Assembly: GCF_001581005.1 (NCBI RefSeq) | Contig: NZ_LHZV01000052.1 | Span: 1-63,136 of the forward strand | Reading direction: 5' to 3' | Length of the DNA stretch: 63,136 bases | From: Acetobacter orleanensis | GTDB taxonomy: Bacteria > Pseudomonadota > Alphaproteobacteria > Acetobacterales > Acetobacteraceae | Part shown: positions 1-8,211 of the stretch, piece by piece | How positions within the stretch are numbered: the first letter of the stretch is position 1 | How the letters are laid out: each line of letters starts with the position of its first letter | Position numbers and translations under genes: made by a program | The notes under the pieces: generated by a model | Told to the model about the DNA's origin: nothing | Databases searched by the model: none | Seen by the model: the letters and a program-made list of their open reading frames with translations, nothing else

Positions 1-190
1 CAGACCTTAACTTCAATTCGAGGGTATTTCAGGGGGCAAGGTCAGGGTCAGTCGCGTCGCCTACTGGCGCTTTCTGTCCCTAAAATCAGGCAAAGAAGTC
101 TGCAATTCACGGTTCTTCGAACCCTCCATGTTGCTACGGTCGGTTGAATCCGCCCTGATTGCCACGGTCCGAACGGTGGGTCGCTTTTCC

Positions 191-733
191 CTAAGGTCGC
201 CTCTGGCACAGAGCCTGCTCAAGGGCATCCAACACGACGTCGCTATGGGCCGTTGATGAGACACGCCAGCCACAATCACGCGGCAAATGCATCAGTGATG
301 AAGGCCACATACACAAAGCCATGCCATGTGGAAACATAAGTGAAATCCGAAACCCAGAGCCTGTTAAGGACTGGTGCATGGAACTGACGCCGCACCATGT
401 CCTGTGGGCAGGGACGTTGCGGATCAGGCCGGGTGGTTCTGACCCTTTACCACCAATGACGCCTTTCAGTCCCATCTGACGCATCAGCCTCTCTACCGTG
501 CAGCGGGCGATAGTCCTGCCTTCGCGTCTGAGCTGATGCCAGACCTTGCGCACTCTGTAGACACGGAAGTTATCGTTCCATACCCTGCGGATTTCATGAC
601 ATAGCTCTTCGTCTTTCTGGCTGCGCACACAGGGATTTTTCTGCGTGGCTACAGAAGCGTAATAGACAGATGGCTCAATTGGCAGAACTTTGCAGATGAC
701 CCGACACGATATGTCTCTGTCGGTGTTCCTCAA
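191..733 (-). pseudogene. IS3-family transposase OrfB, frameshifted
   Basis: The first ~95 residues keep the HTH_21-type region of OrfB (YYASVATQKNP, then FRVYRVRKVWHQLRREGRT). After ~residue 97 the reading frame changes: the integrase-core sequence DFTYVSTWHGFVYVAFITDA, carrying the first catalytic Asp, is found in a neighbouring frame with in-frame stops. The ORF then ends at QALCQRRP, and a fragment resembling the second-Asp motif (SDRG) occurs in another frame near 130-180. At least two frameshifts and a lost third catalytic residue make it non-functional. Confidence 0.75.
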
Positions 734-1071
734 TGAAGCGCGTTATGGCCTGAACTGGCGTGGCGGTCGAGTTCTCCTTCCGCAAAATATGTCGATGCTT
801 TATGCAGGATTTCATTGGTCTGCCGCAGTTCGCGGTTCTCTCGCTCCAACTGCCTGATCTTCTCCCGGTCAGGCAGATCACTCACCGCAGACGCATTGGC
901 CCGCTCATGCAGACGGGTCCATTTTGACAGCATGTCAGGGTGAATATCTAGCTTTGGCGCTATCATCATCACTGCGGACCAGCGTGACGGATGGTTCTTC
1001 TCTTCTTCCAGAACCATGCGAGCTGCACGGTCACGAAATTCAGGTGGAAAACGCTTCGATTTATTGCTCAT
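730..1071 (-). CDS. IS3-family transposase OrfA
   Basis: A 113-residue protein with an N-terminal helix-turn-helix (KRFPPEFRDRAARMVLEEE) followed by a leucine-zipper-like coiled coil (REKIRQLERENRELRQTNE), the two parts of an IS3 OrfA DNA-binding subunit. Length matches the family (about 90-115 aa). In intact members a -1 ribosomal frameshift near the OrfA end gives the OrfAB transposase. Here OrfB is broken, so OrfA is probably a relic without transposition function. Confidence 0.8.
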   Translation of the reverse strand: MSNKSKRFPPEFRDRAARMVLEEEKNHPSRWSAVMMIAPKLDIHPDMLSKWTRLHERANASAVSDLPDREKIRQLERENRELRQTNEILHKASTYFAEGELDRHASSGHNALH

Positions 1072-1099
1072 GAATTCTTCTTACCTCACGGGTCTTTCT

Positions 1100-1125
1100 G
1101 TCTCCGCAAAACCCGGGGCAATTCA
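1100..1125. repeat. Terminal inverted repeat of the IS3-family element
   Basis: Read on the minus strand this is TGAATTGCCCCGGGTTTTGC followed by GGAGAC. That is the form of IS3-family ends that begin TGAACTGCCCC. It lies 28 bp upstream of the OrfA start, as expected for the left end. Only one copy is in the window. Confidence 0.6.
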
Positions 1126-1179
1126 GTCCTCAAAATAGGTCAGCCATGGCGCACTGGCTTCGTCGCTTAAACACAGTTG

Positions 1180-1656
1180 CTAACTTGCACGTTGAAAACG
1201 GATAATGCTTCGTGAAAGCTTACCCTGAAGCCAATTTGGCATTTTTCTCCAGGGCGTCGTGACCTCAGCGCAATTATCCCGTACAATTACAGTGCGCCGT
1301 TGCTCAGTGCCGACCCACTCAGGGGCCCATGCGGTATGCACTTCTGTAATCCACTGATTTCCTTCAACCCGGTAGCGTCCGATATAGGCAACCAGTGTCT
1401 TCATTAGGTCTGCATAATCAGATTTTCCCGTGGCAGCATAGCGATGGCTGCCTTCCAGATTGAACGCTACCCATCCGTCCTCTGTAAAAATGACGCGTCC
1501 GCGCGGAGAAGGTCCCATTGCATTAAAAAATGCACCTGTTTCCTTTTCCTCCACCTCATAGGAAACGAGATCCCAAGTTCCGATAAGCTGTTGGCGGAGA
1601 GCTTCATCTTGAGCACTATCGTGAGGGGTTTGCACAGTTACCGAAGGTATTGTCAT
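1180..1656 (-). CDS. Lipocalin-like domain protein
   Basis: A 158-residue protein with the pattern of small bacterial lipocalin-like proteins (Lipocalin_5 type): LIGTWDLVSYEVEE near the start, then a central RGRVIFTEDGW strand and IGRYRVEGNQWITEV. These proteins are predicted beta-barrels that bind small hydrophobic ligands; no enzyme role is established. The start at 1656 (MTIPSV) is preferred over 1683 because GGAG lies 7 bases upstream. No signal peptide is visible. It is divergent from the LysR gene at 1800, an arrangement suggesting the regulator controls it. Confidence 0.65.
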   Translation of the reverse strand: MTIPSVTVQTPHDSAQDEALRQQLIGTWDLVSYEVEEKETGAFFNAMGPSPRGRVIFTEDGWVAFNLEGSHRYAATGKSDYADLMKTLVAYIGRYRVEGNQWITEVHTAWAPEWVGTEQRRTVIVRDNCAEVTTPWRKMPNWLQGKLSRSIIRFQRAS

Positions 1657-1799
1657 TCTTATTCTCCGATTATTCCGCCGCATGTAAGATACAGCTATAA
1701 TATGCTCATCCTATCTTTTAGTAGGTCTATCATCGGCAAGAGAATGTTACGCCAGATGAAAAAATGCATTGTTGATTGTTTTTTATGGAGATTATCAAG

Positions 1800-2711
1800 G
1801 TGATCTACGATGAAGCTGGCGGCATGCGGTTCTTTACCTCTCTGGTCACGTCCGGCAGCCTGACTGCTTGCGCTCGGAAGCTTCAGACATCTCCCGCTAC
1901 AATCTCACGGCATCTGAGCCGTTTGGAGAGTCGCATTGGAACCCAACTGATCTTACGTAATACGCGCCATTTTGGTCTTAGTGAAAATGGGCGCATTTAT
2001 TATGAGCGCGCATTGGAAATTCTTGCAGCCATTGATGGTCTAGAAGAAGAAATTTCCTCAAACATGCATATCGCTCGTGGAGTGATCGGTATCGGCGCTC
2101 CTGTAGAACTCGGACGTCGCGTAATTGCGCCGTTTCTTGAGGGTTTCAGTGCGGAAAATCCTGATCTTCTTGTGAATCTGGCTCTGGCTTCAGAGGGGTT
2201 TTACGATACCAGTGATTCTCTGGATGTTGTCCTGCGGCTTGGGGTTCCTGACTCTCCTGATGCTATTGTCACGCGATTGGCATCTACCGTGCGTGTATTG
2301 TGTGCATCACCGGAGTATCTTGCCAAACGGCTTCCGCCCATTAGTCCCGGTGACTTGCTCAAACACGACTGCCTCTGCCTGAGGCGGAACAAAACGATGG
2401 AGCTGATGAACAGATGGTTAATCGGCAATACTATAAAGACGGAAATCATTACAGTAGAACCTCGTCTCTCGAGCACACATGCGGAGATTATTCATGACTG
2501 GGCGCTTTCCGGACAGGGGATCGCGTATAAATTATTAAGCGATGTTTATCAGGATTTGGAGCAGGGTAGGCTGGTACGTATTTTTCCAGATCTACAGGGG
2601 GAAAAAATTGATCTTTACGCAGTCTTACCCAATAAAAAATATACTCAGGCCAGTGTACGTGCTTTCTTGAAAGATATAAAACCCTTTATAAAAGGTTCTG
2701 GCTTTTTCTAA
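1800..2711 (+). CDS. LysR-family transcriptional regulator
   Basis: About 303 residues. The N-terminal winged helix-turn-helix (FFTSLVTSGSLTACARKL, then ISRHLSRLESRIGTQL) and LysR substrate-binding fold (APVELGRRVIAPFLEGFSAENP) are clear. A GTG start at 1800 has GGAG nine bases upstream; an ATG at 1785 and other in-frame starts from 1776 lack a ribosome site. It is divergent from the lipocalin gene and convergent with catR. Its DNA-binding domain resembles the LysR subgroup that regulates adjacent oxidoreductase or small-molecule genes. The effector is unknown. Confidence 0.8.
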   Translation: MIYDEAGGMRFFTSLVTSGSLTACARKLQTSPATISRHLSRLESRIGTQLILRNTRHFGLSENGRIYYERALEILAAIDGLEEEISSNMHIARGVIGIGAPVELGRRVIAPFLEGFSAENPDLLVNLALASEGFYDTSDSLDVVLRLGVPDSPDAIVTRLASTVRVLCASPEYLAKRLPPISPGDLLKHDCLCLRRNKTMELMNRWLIGNTIKTEIITVEPRLSSTHAEIIHDWALSGQGIAYKLLSDVYQDLEQGRLVRIFPDLQGEKIDLYAVLPNKKYTQASVRAFLKDIKPFIKGSGFF

Positions 2712-2739
2712 CGTATTCTGCCGAATGCGGTCTAGCCGT

Positions 2740-3669
2740 TTATCGACGCGCTAGAGTGAGGATTGCTTCCGGAATTTCATAGTCCCATATGCTATACATG
2801 CTTGCTATTGCTTCTGCTATAGCAACCAGTTCTGGCGAGTTGTCACCTTTGCGGTAACTCAGAATAATAGGGGAGGATGCGTCCTCTGCCAGTTCAAGGT
2901 AGCGCACACCGTCCATCGGCCATCTCCTGACGGATTCGGGAACAATACTAATACCTTCTTCTGCTGCAACAAGACTGATCGCGCTTTGGAGTTCTGAGGC
3001 TTCATGGCCGATATGTGGGTCTAGCCCATGGTCGTGAAACAGGGTCAAAACTTGATCCGCATAGCTAGGGCGCGGGTATCGTGGGAAAACGATCAAGGGA
3101 TAGGCTGTGAGTTCACTGAGGCTTATGAAATCGCGCTCTTCTTGATACGTGTATTTTTCTGGAACTGCGGCAATTAGCTTTTCTTCCCGTAGAACAATAC
3201 GCTGTATCGCGTCATCTTGGAGGCGTAGGCGCCCCCACCCCAGATCAATTCGCCCTTCTTTGAGAGCCGTGATCTGATCAATTGTTACAAGCTCAACCAG
3301 ACTTAGATCAACATTTGGGGCACGAATCCGGAAATCCCGGATAATATCGGGCAATCTGGCATGTAGAACGGTTGAGACATAAGCCATAGTGATGCGGCGT
3401 TTCTCTGTATGAACAACGCGAGCAACCATCTCGCGCATGTCATTGACACGACCCAGAATTTGTCTGGCCTGTTCATAAACAAGCTGTCCAACGGTGGTAA
3501 GTTGGAGTGGGCGTGCGCTGCGATCTATAAGTTGCGCGCCGATCTCCCTTTCAAGCTGCTGAATCTGGCGGCTAAGTGGGGGTTGGGCAATGTGCAGGCG
3601 TTCAGCCGCGTGCGTGAAGCTCCGCTCTTCGGCAACAGCAACAAAGGAACGCAAAACACGAAGGTCCAT
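2740..3669 (-). CDS. catR: CatR/CatM-type LysR regulator of catechol catabolism
   Basis: 309 residues with a typical LysR start (MDLRVLRSFVAVAEERSFTH), HTH (AERLHIAQPPLSRQIQQLE) and an effector-binding domain. The HTH matches the CatR/BenM/CatM class closely. Members bind cis,cis-muconate and activate catB and following genes. It is divergent from catB. An exact ATAC-N7-GTAT palindrome lies ten bases upstream of its own start codon, fitting autorepression together with catBCA activation. The catR name is from similarity and context. Confidence 0.85.
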   Translation of the reverse strand: MDLRVLRSFVAVAEERSFTHAAERLHIAQPPLSRQIQQLEREIGAQLIDRSARPLQLTTVGQLVYEQARQILGRVNDMREMVARVVHTEKRRITMAYVSTVLHARLPDIIRDFRIRAPNVDLSLVELVTIDQITALKEGRIDLGWGRLRLQDDAIQRIVLREEKLIAAVPEKYTYQEERDFISLSELTAYPLIVFPRYPRPSYADQVLTLFHDHGLDPHIGHEASELQSAISLVAAEEGISIVPESVRRWPMDGVRYLELAEDASSPIILSYRKGDNSPELVAIAEAIASMYSIWDYEIPEAILTLARR

Positions 3670-3678
3670 AAACGCCTC

Positions 3679-3693
3679 ATACCTTCTGGGTAT
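3679..3693. promoter_or_regulatory. CatR/BenM-type operator (ATAC-N7-GTAT)
   Basis: ATACCTTCTGGGTAT is a perfect dyad with the ATAC-N7-GTAT consensus known for CatM/BenM and a T-N11-A LysR core. It sits between the divergent catR (start 3669) and catB (start 3783), next to the catR ribosome site. A less symmetrical second element (ATTCTGACTGTAAT, from 3697) follows, resembling the weaker activation site of LysR promoters. Confidence 0.7.
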
Positions 3694-3782
3694 AGTATTC
3701 TGACTGTAATAGTCTTTGGTCTGTCGTCTATCACAGTCTAACGTCTGTCTGTCTATATATTATCTTGTCAGGCGTAGAATTA

Positions 3783-4904
3783 GTGAAAATCAACTTTCAT
3801 TCTTCTGAAACGGTCTTGCTGGATCTGCCCACAATCAGGCCGCATGTGTTGTCCATGGCCACCATGTATCAGCAGTCCATTGTTCTGTTTCGTCTAAGAA
3901 GCGATGACGGAGTGGAGGGCATTGGGGAAGGCACGACAATTGGCGGCATGAGCTACGGGCCAGAAAGCCCTGAAAGTATCCGCCTAGCGATTGAGACCTA
4001 TATCGTCCCGCTTTTGCGCCTTTGTGATCTGAGCCGTGTGGCCGAGACAATGCTACTGATCGAGAAGCATGTTGTTGGAAACACTATTGCCAAATGTGCC
4101 GTGGAAACAGCTCTTCTGGACGCAGCAGGTAAGCGCATAGGGCTGCCTGTATCAGATTTGATCTCGGGCGGCCGGGTTAGATCGACACTCCCTGTTGCGT
4201 GGACGTTGGCCAGTGGTGATACGAAGCTCGATATTGCCGAGGCTGAAGCAATGCTGGAGGCGCGGCGCCATCGAATTTTCAAGCTTAAAATTGGCAAGCG
4301 TGATTTTCGTGAGGATATTGCGCATGTCGCTAGTATCAAGAAAGCTCTTGGTGCGCAGGCCAGTGTGCGCGTGGATGTAAATCAGGCTTGGGATGAAACC
4401 ACTGCTGACCAGGGTATGGCCATGTTGGCGGATGCGGGAGTGGATCTGGTGGAGCAGCCTGTTGCTGGTCATGATCATGCTGTAATGAGCCGGCTGTCTG
4501 CGCGTCATCGGATCCCACTGATGGCGGATGAGGCGCTGCACGGCCCTGCCTCAGCCTTTGCTGTTGCTGCAACAGCGGGCGCTCGCGTGTTCGCGTTGAA
4601 AATTGCCCAGTCAGGCGGCCTGCGTGCCGGGCGAGACGTGGCAGGTGTGGCCATGGCAGCCGGCATCGGTCTGTATGGCGGGACGATGCTGGAGGCTGGT
4701 GTCGGGACGGCGGCGTCTGCCCAACTTTTTGCGACTCTTCCTTCACTTGCATGGGGGACAGAATTGTTCGGACCACTTCTCTTATCTGAAGAAATCCTTG
4801 AAGAGCCCCTTGTTTATCGTGATTTCGAACTCATTGTGCCAAATGGTCCGGGTTTAGGAGTTTCGCTTGACGAGCGGCAACTTGACCGCTTTCGGCGCGT
4901 ATAA
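3783..4904 (+). CDS. catB: Muconate cycloisomerase
   Basis: Converts cis,cis-muconate to (+)-muconolactone, second step of the catechol ortho-cleavage pathway, in the cytoplasm. With the GTG start at 3783 (373 aa) the enolase-superfamily residues fall at K167 and K169 (KLKIGK), D198 (VDVNQ), E224 (VEQP), D249 (ADEA) and K273 (ALKIAQSGG). These equal the canonical numbering of Pseudomonas muconate lactonizing enzyme, which supports this start over the TTG at 3765. The N-terminal capping domain keeps LSMATM. It is first gene of catBCA, divergent from catR. Confidence 0.92.
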   Translation: MKINFHSSETVLLDLPTIRPHVLSMATMYQQSIVLFRLRSDDGVEGIGEGTTIGGMSYGPESPESIRLAIETYIVPLLRLCDLSRVAETMLLIEKHVVGNTIAKCAVETALLDAAGKRIGLPVSDLISGGRVRSTLPVAWTLASGDTKLDIAEAEAMLEARRHRIFKLKIGKRDFREDIAHVASIKKALGAQASVRVDVNQAWDETTADQGMAMLADAGVDLVEQPVAGHDHAVMSRLSARHRIPLMADEALHGPASAFAVAATAGARVFALKIAQSGGLRAGRDVAGVAMAAGIGLYGGTMLEAGVGTAASAQLFATLPSLAWGTELFGPLLLSEEILEEPLVYRDFELIVPNGPGLGVSLDERQLDRFRRV

Positions 4905-4948
4905 CTTCACCAGTGCTTTGCGGCTTAGTTTCAGGAGTTACTTGTCAA

Positions 4949-5239
4949 ATGCTCTTCATGGTTAAAATGGATGTCAATATTCCCGCTGAATTTGATGCTG
5001 AGAAAGCAACTCAGCTTAAGTTCGTAGAGAAAAACCGCTTCCAAGAGCTCCAGCGTTCAGGAAAATGGCGTCATATCTGGCGAGTTGTAGGTCAATACGC
5101 GAACGTCAGTATTTTCGATGTAGAGAGTAATGCTGAACTGCATGACCTGCTTGTCACATTACCTCTCTATCCCTTTATGACGGTTACTGTCGCACCGCTC
5201 TGCCGTCATCCCTCATCGATTTATGAAGACGATCGTTAA
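4949..5239 (+). CDS. catC: Muconolactone delta-isomerase
   Basis: Isomerises muconolactone to 3-oxoadipate enol-lactone. At 96 residues it has the family length. It begins MLFMVKMDVNIP and keeps the RSGKWRHIWRVVGQYANVSIFD core and the LPLYPFM segment; family members form decamers. The ATG at 4949 has GGAG 12 bases before it; an upstream in-frame start at 4913 would add a non-conserved extension. It lies 44 bp after catB and 50 bp before catA, so the three are likely co-transcribed. Confidence 0.92.
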   Translation: MLFMVKMDVNIPAEFDAEKATQLKFVEKNRFQELQRSGKWRHIWRVVGQYANVSIFDVESNAELHDLLVTLPLYPFMTVTVAPLCRHPSSIYEDDR

Positions 5240-5289
5240 ATCTGCATTTGAAATGCAGAAGTCTTGATAAAAAATAAAAGGAATAAATC

Positions 5290-6225
5290 ATGACAAAGTT
5301 TACAGACACGGCTGCAATGGACCGCTTTTTGGATAAATTGTCAGGCATTGACAGTACAGAAGACAAGGGTAATCTGCGTCTTAAAAAAATAGTTCGTAAG
5401 ATGGTGGCCGATCTATTCGATACCATTGATCGCTTCGATGTAAGTGATGATGAATTCTGGCATGCCTTGAATTTTCTGGCAGAAGCGGGGCCGGAACTTG
5501 GACTCTGGGCGGCAGGGCTTGGTATTGAGCATTTTCTGGATTTGCGGGCAGACGCCAAGGACCGTGCTGCCGGTATTGTGGGCGGTACACCGCGAACCAT
5601 TGAAGGTCCTCTGTACGTGGCCGGTGCTCCTATTGTAGAGAGCGGCGCAAGACTGGATGATGGAAGTGACGAGGGCGAACAGATCATAGTATGGGGGCAC
5701 GTCCGTGACGTAAATGGCAAGCCAATTCCCAATGCCATTGTCCATGTCTGGCATGCCAACACAAAAGGAAATTATTCCTTTTTTGATAAAACTCAGAGTG
5801 ATTTCAACATGCGTAGGCGCATCAAGGTTGATCAGGACGGTGGCTACAAATTTACCAGTATCATGCCATCTGGCTATGCCTGCCCTCCAAATGGCACCAC
5901 AGAGCGGCTGCTGACAGCTATCGGTCGGCATTGCATTCGCCCTGCGCATATTCACTTCTTTGTGGAGGCACCGGATTATCGCCAATTAACCACTCAGATC
6001 AATATTGAAGGTGACCCTTATATTAACGACGATTTTGCCTATGCTACGCGTGATGAACTGGTGCCACATGTCCAGTATCATGAGGATCTGGAAGAAATCT
6101 CCAGCGTCGGCTTTAACAAGCCGTATGCTGAGATCAATTTCGATTTTGTTCTTAACAGTACCTCAAACCCAACTGAAGAGCATCTCTCAACCCGCCCACG
6201 AGCACCGAAAAAAGTGAAAAATTGA
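5290..6225 (+). CDS. catA: Catechol 1,2-dioxygenase
   Basis: Intradiol non-heme Fe(III) dioxygenase that cleaves catechol to cis,cis-muconate. 311 residues, the family size. An N-terminal helical linker domain (to about residue 100) precedes the beta-sandwich catalytic domain. The four iron ligands are visible: Y162 (GNYSFFD), Y196 (SGYACPP), H220 and H222 (RPAHIHFF). AAGGAA precedes the ATG. It is third in catBCA and followed by a strong hairpin at 6277-6307. No benzoate, phenol or anthranilate genes are nearby, so catechol probably comes from the iac enzymes 12 kb away. Confidence 0.93.
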   Translation: MTKFTDTAAMDRFLDKLSGIDSTEDKGNLRLKKIVRKMVADLFDTIDRFDVSDDEFWHALNFLAEAGPELGLWAAGLGIEHFLDLRADAKDRAAGIVGGTPRTIEGPLYVAGAPIVESGARLDDGSDEGEQIIVWGHVRDVNGKPIPNAIVHVWHANTKGNYSFFDKTQSDFNMRRRIKVDQDGGYKFTSIMPSGYACPPNGTTERLLTAIGRHCIRPAHIHFFVEAPDYRQLTTQINIEGDPYINDDFAYATRDELVPHVQYHEDLEEISSVGFNKPYAEINFDFVLNSTSNPTEEHLSTRPRAPKKVKN

Positions 6226-6276
6226 AAAAGAAGAGAGTGCATTTCCCCGGCGAACAATGAATATTGAGATGATTTT

Positions 6277-6307
6277 ATAAGGGATGCATGATCCATGCTT
6301 CCCTTAT
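6277..6307. terminator. Terminator hairpin after catBCA
   Basis: ATAAGGGATGCATG, a 3-base loop, then CATGCTTCCCTTAT: 14-base arms with one mismatch, 50 bp after the catA stop. The T-run is weak, so a bidirectional or Rho-assisted role is possible. The remaining 240 bp to pcaD are AT-rich and must hold the pcaD promoter; no convincing operator is seen. Confidence 0.6.
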
Positions 6308-6545
6308 AGTCATGTTTTGATGGTAAGTTTTTAGAAATTCTTTATAATTTAGTTTAAATGTATAAATGTTATCATGTTTTTGAATCGGTGAATTCATAAG
6401 TATTTTTATGAAGGCTCTTGATCTTAAGATAAGCGAGCAAGAAAGCCTGCCATCTAATGATCGAGCTATTTTATGCTTTTGCCACGACCTGCTTTAGAAA
6501 AATATTATCTTTATAGTTTTAACCTGTTGAAGAGGAGTATTGAGT

Positions 6546-7325
6546 GTGATTGAGGGATTTACGACGATGGGGGATGGTTGTTCCATCGCATGGGAACAAA
6601 CGGGTGTTGAAGGGCCTGCCCTTATACTTTCCAATTCTCTCGGTACGGCAATGGATATGTGGAAACCACAAATGGATGCTCTATCCAAGCGGTTTCGCAT
6701 CATTCGTTATGATACCCGCGGACATGGAAGATCAGACGTACCTGCGGGCGCTTATGGGCTGGATCGGCTTGGAAGGGACGTTCTGGAATTGGCGAGTGAT
6801 CTGGAAATCGAACGCTTTGCCTTTTGTGGTTTGTCATTGGGCGGTATGATCGGGCAATGGTTAGGCGTAAGAGCGCCTGAACGCGTCAGTCAGCTTGTTA
6901 TTGCAAATAGTTCCCCCTTTATGGGACCGCCTTCAGCTTGGGATGCGAGAATCAAGCTGGTTCTTGCTGATGGGATGGACGCCATCGTGGATGGTACGCT
7001 CTCGCGTTGGTTTACACAGAATTTTATTGCTGAGATCAAAAACATAGAAGAGATAAGAAATATTTTTATCAAAACAGACCCTGTCGGATACGCTGGCTGC
7101 TGTGCGGCCATTCGTGACATGGATATGAGACCTGTTTTGAAATTAATTCAGGTTCCAACGTTAATTGTTGGCGGAAAATACGATCCCGCTACTCCGCCCG
7201 AGCATACGTATGCTTTACGTGATGGGATTGCTGGAGCACAGTGCGTTATGTTGGAAGCCGCGCATCTCGCAAACATCGAGCAGGCCAATAATTTCACAAA
7301 AGTTCTTTTAGATTATTTTCAATAA
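6546..7325 (+). CDS. pcaD: 3-oxoadipate enol-lactonase
   Basis: Alpha/beta hydrolase that opens 3-oxoadipate enol-lactone to 3-oxoadipate, joining the cat branch to the common pathway. About 259 residues. The nucleophile elbow CGLSLGGM, the acid YDPATPPEH and the histidine EAAHLANIEQ form the triad; RYDTRGHGRS is typical of PcaD. A GTG at 6546 has AGAGGAG eight bases before it, better placed than the TTG at 6540. Separated from catA by a terminator and 320 bp, it appears to have its own promoter. It ends at a strong hairpin facing the class II aldolase gene. Confidence 0.88.
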   Translation: MIEGFTTMGDGCSIAWEQTGVEGPALILSNSLGTAMDMWKPQMDALSKRFRIIRYDTRGHGRSDVPAGAYGLDRLGRDVLELASDLEIERFAFCGLSLGGMIGQWLGVRAPERVSQLVIANSSPFMGPPSAWDARIKLVLADGMDAIVDGTLSRWFTQNFIAEIKNIEEIRNIFIKTDPVGYAGCCAAIRDMDMRPVLKLIQVPTLIVGGKYDPATPPEHTYALRDGIAGAQCVMLEAAHLANIEQANNFTKVLLDYFQ

Positions 7326-7356
7326 TATTTGATAGATTTATTTATATTTTTGGCAG

Positions 7357-7393
7357 TTATTCCACTCTACTCGCGTGGGGTAGAGTGGAATAA
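7357..7393. terminator. Bidirectional terminator between pcaD and the aldolase gene
   Basis: TTATTCCACTCTAC and its exact complement GTAGAGTGGAATAA flank a 9-base loop: a perfect 14-bp stem in the gap between two convergent genes. A/T-rich sequence on each side suits termination in both directions. Confidence 0.8.
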
Positions 7394-7434
7394 AGCTGAC
7401 GCTTGCAAAGATAGCGTGCAAAAGCACAAGCTGC

Positions 7435-8190
7435 TTATGGGGAAGGGGTATCACCTACCCAGAGAGGACCGCGCTCTTTCCGGACTTTTCTGACGGCTGC
7501 ATCAAACATTTTCTGTGCTGCACTGGAGTTCGCTATAACGCTTTCAGCGTCTTGCGCGCATCGACGGCGTATTTCATCACTCAGGGTGACGTTTTGGCCC
7601 GGTATCATACCAGTATGACACTGAATTTCTGCGGCCCGCTGTGCAACCCAGAGCAGAAAGAAAGCACGGGGAATATCTATGCCTCCTACAGCTAAACCAT
7701 GATTGCGCAGGACTAGAACATTTTTGTTGCCCAGGCTTTCAAGCATACGGGGGCGCTCATCATCATAGAGTGTTATCCCTTCAAACGTATGATAACCAAC
7801 GCGTTCAAAAAGTTGGGCTCCATAAAAATTATCGTGGCTGAAGCCTTCTTCTTTCATGGCAACAGCGCACACAGCATTTGTGTGCGTGTGAATGATACAA
7901 TGCACATCGTCCCGTGCGGCGTGAATGGCACCGTGCAGGGCAAAACCTGCCGGGTTCGGTTTGGTAGGACCATTCGTGATAACAGTTCCATCTGCATCAA
8001 CCATGAGTAGGTTTTCTGGCGTAACCTCATCATAATTCAGGCCAAATGTATTGACCAGATACCTGCGGGGTTCTCCGGGAAGTCTGACCGAAATGTGGTT
8101 GAAGATCATTTCTGTCCAGCCGAAGTAATTGATAAGGTGGTAACATTCGGCGAGCTGAATGCGTAGTTTTTCTTCAGTTTGATGTTCCAT
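7435..8190 (-). CDS. Class II aldolase/adducin family protein
   Basis: 251 residues of the class II aldolase/adducin fold. Zinc ligands are visible in HTHTNAV and RNHGLAVGG, and the N-terminus has GWTEMIFNHISVRLP, typical of the non-sugar branch of the family. Members include fuculose-phosphate aldolase, ribulose-phosphate epimerase and decarboxylases or hydrolases of aromatic and heterocyclic acids, so substrate cannot be read from sequence. It is last of three minus-strand genes after the porin and reductase, 21 bp from the latter. Its place in an aromatic island makes a keto- or hydroxy-acid substrate plausible. Confidence 0.75.
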   Translation of the reverse strand: MEHQTEEKLRIQLAECYHLINYFGWTEMIFNHISVRLPGEPRRYLVNTFGLNYDEVTPENLLMVDADGTVITNGPTKPNPAGFALHGAIHAARDDVHCIIHTHTNAVCAVAMKEEGFSHDNFYGAQLFERVGYHTFEGITLYDDERPRMLESLGNKNVLVLRNHGLAVGGIDIPRAFFLLWVAQRAAEIQCHTGMIPGQNVTLSDEIRRRCAQDAESVIANSSAAQKMFDAAVRKVRKERGPLWVGDTPSP

Positions 8191-8211
8191 ATTACATTTC
8201 CTTATTCGGTT

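Larger units (their letters stand above)
1..1125 (-). mobile_element. Truncated IS3-family insertion element
   Basis: The element reads on the minus strand from a terminal inverted repeat at 1100-1125 through an intact OrfA (730-1071) into a broken OrfB (191-733 and further fragments to the window edge). It has the usual IS3 two-ORF layout, with OrfA and OrfB abutting in different frames. OrfB is frameshifted and its distal part lies in a third frame, so the element should not transpose by itself. The other end lies outside the window or is lost. The IS3 assignment is from protein similarity; no target duplication can be seen. Confidence 0.75.
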
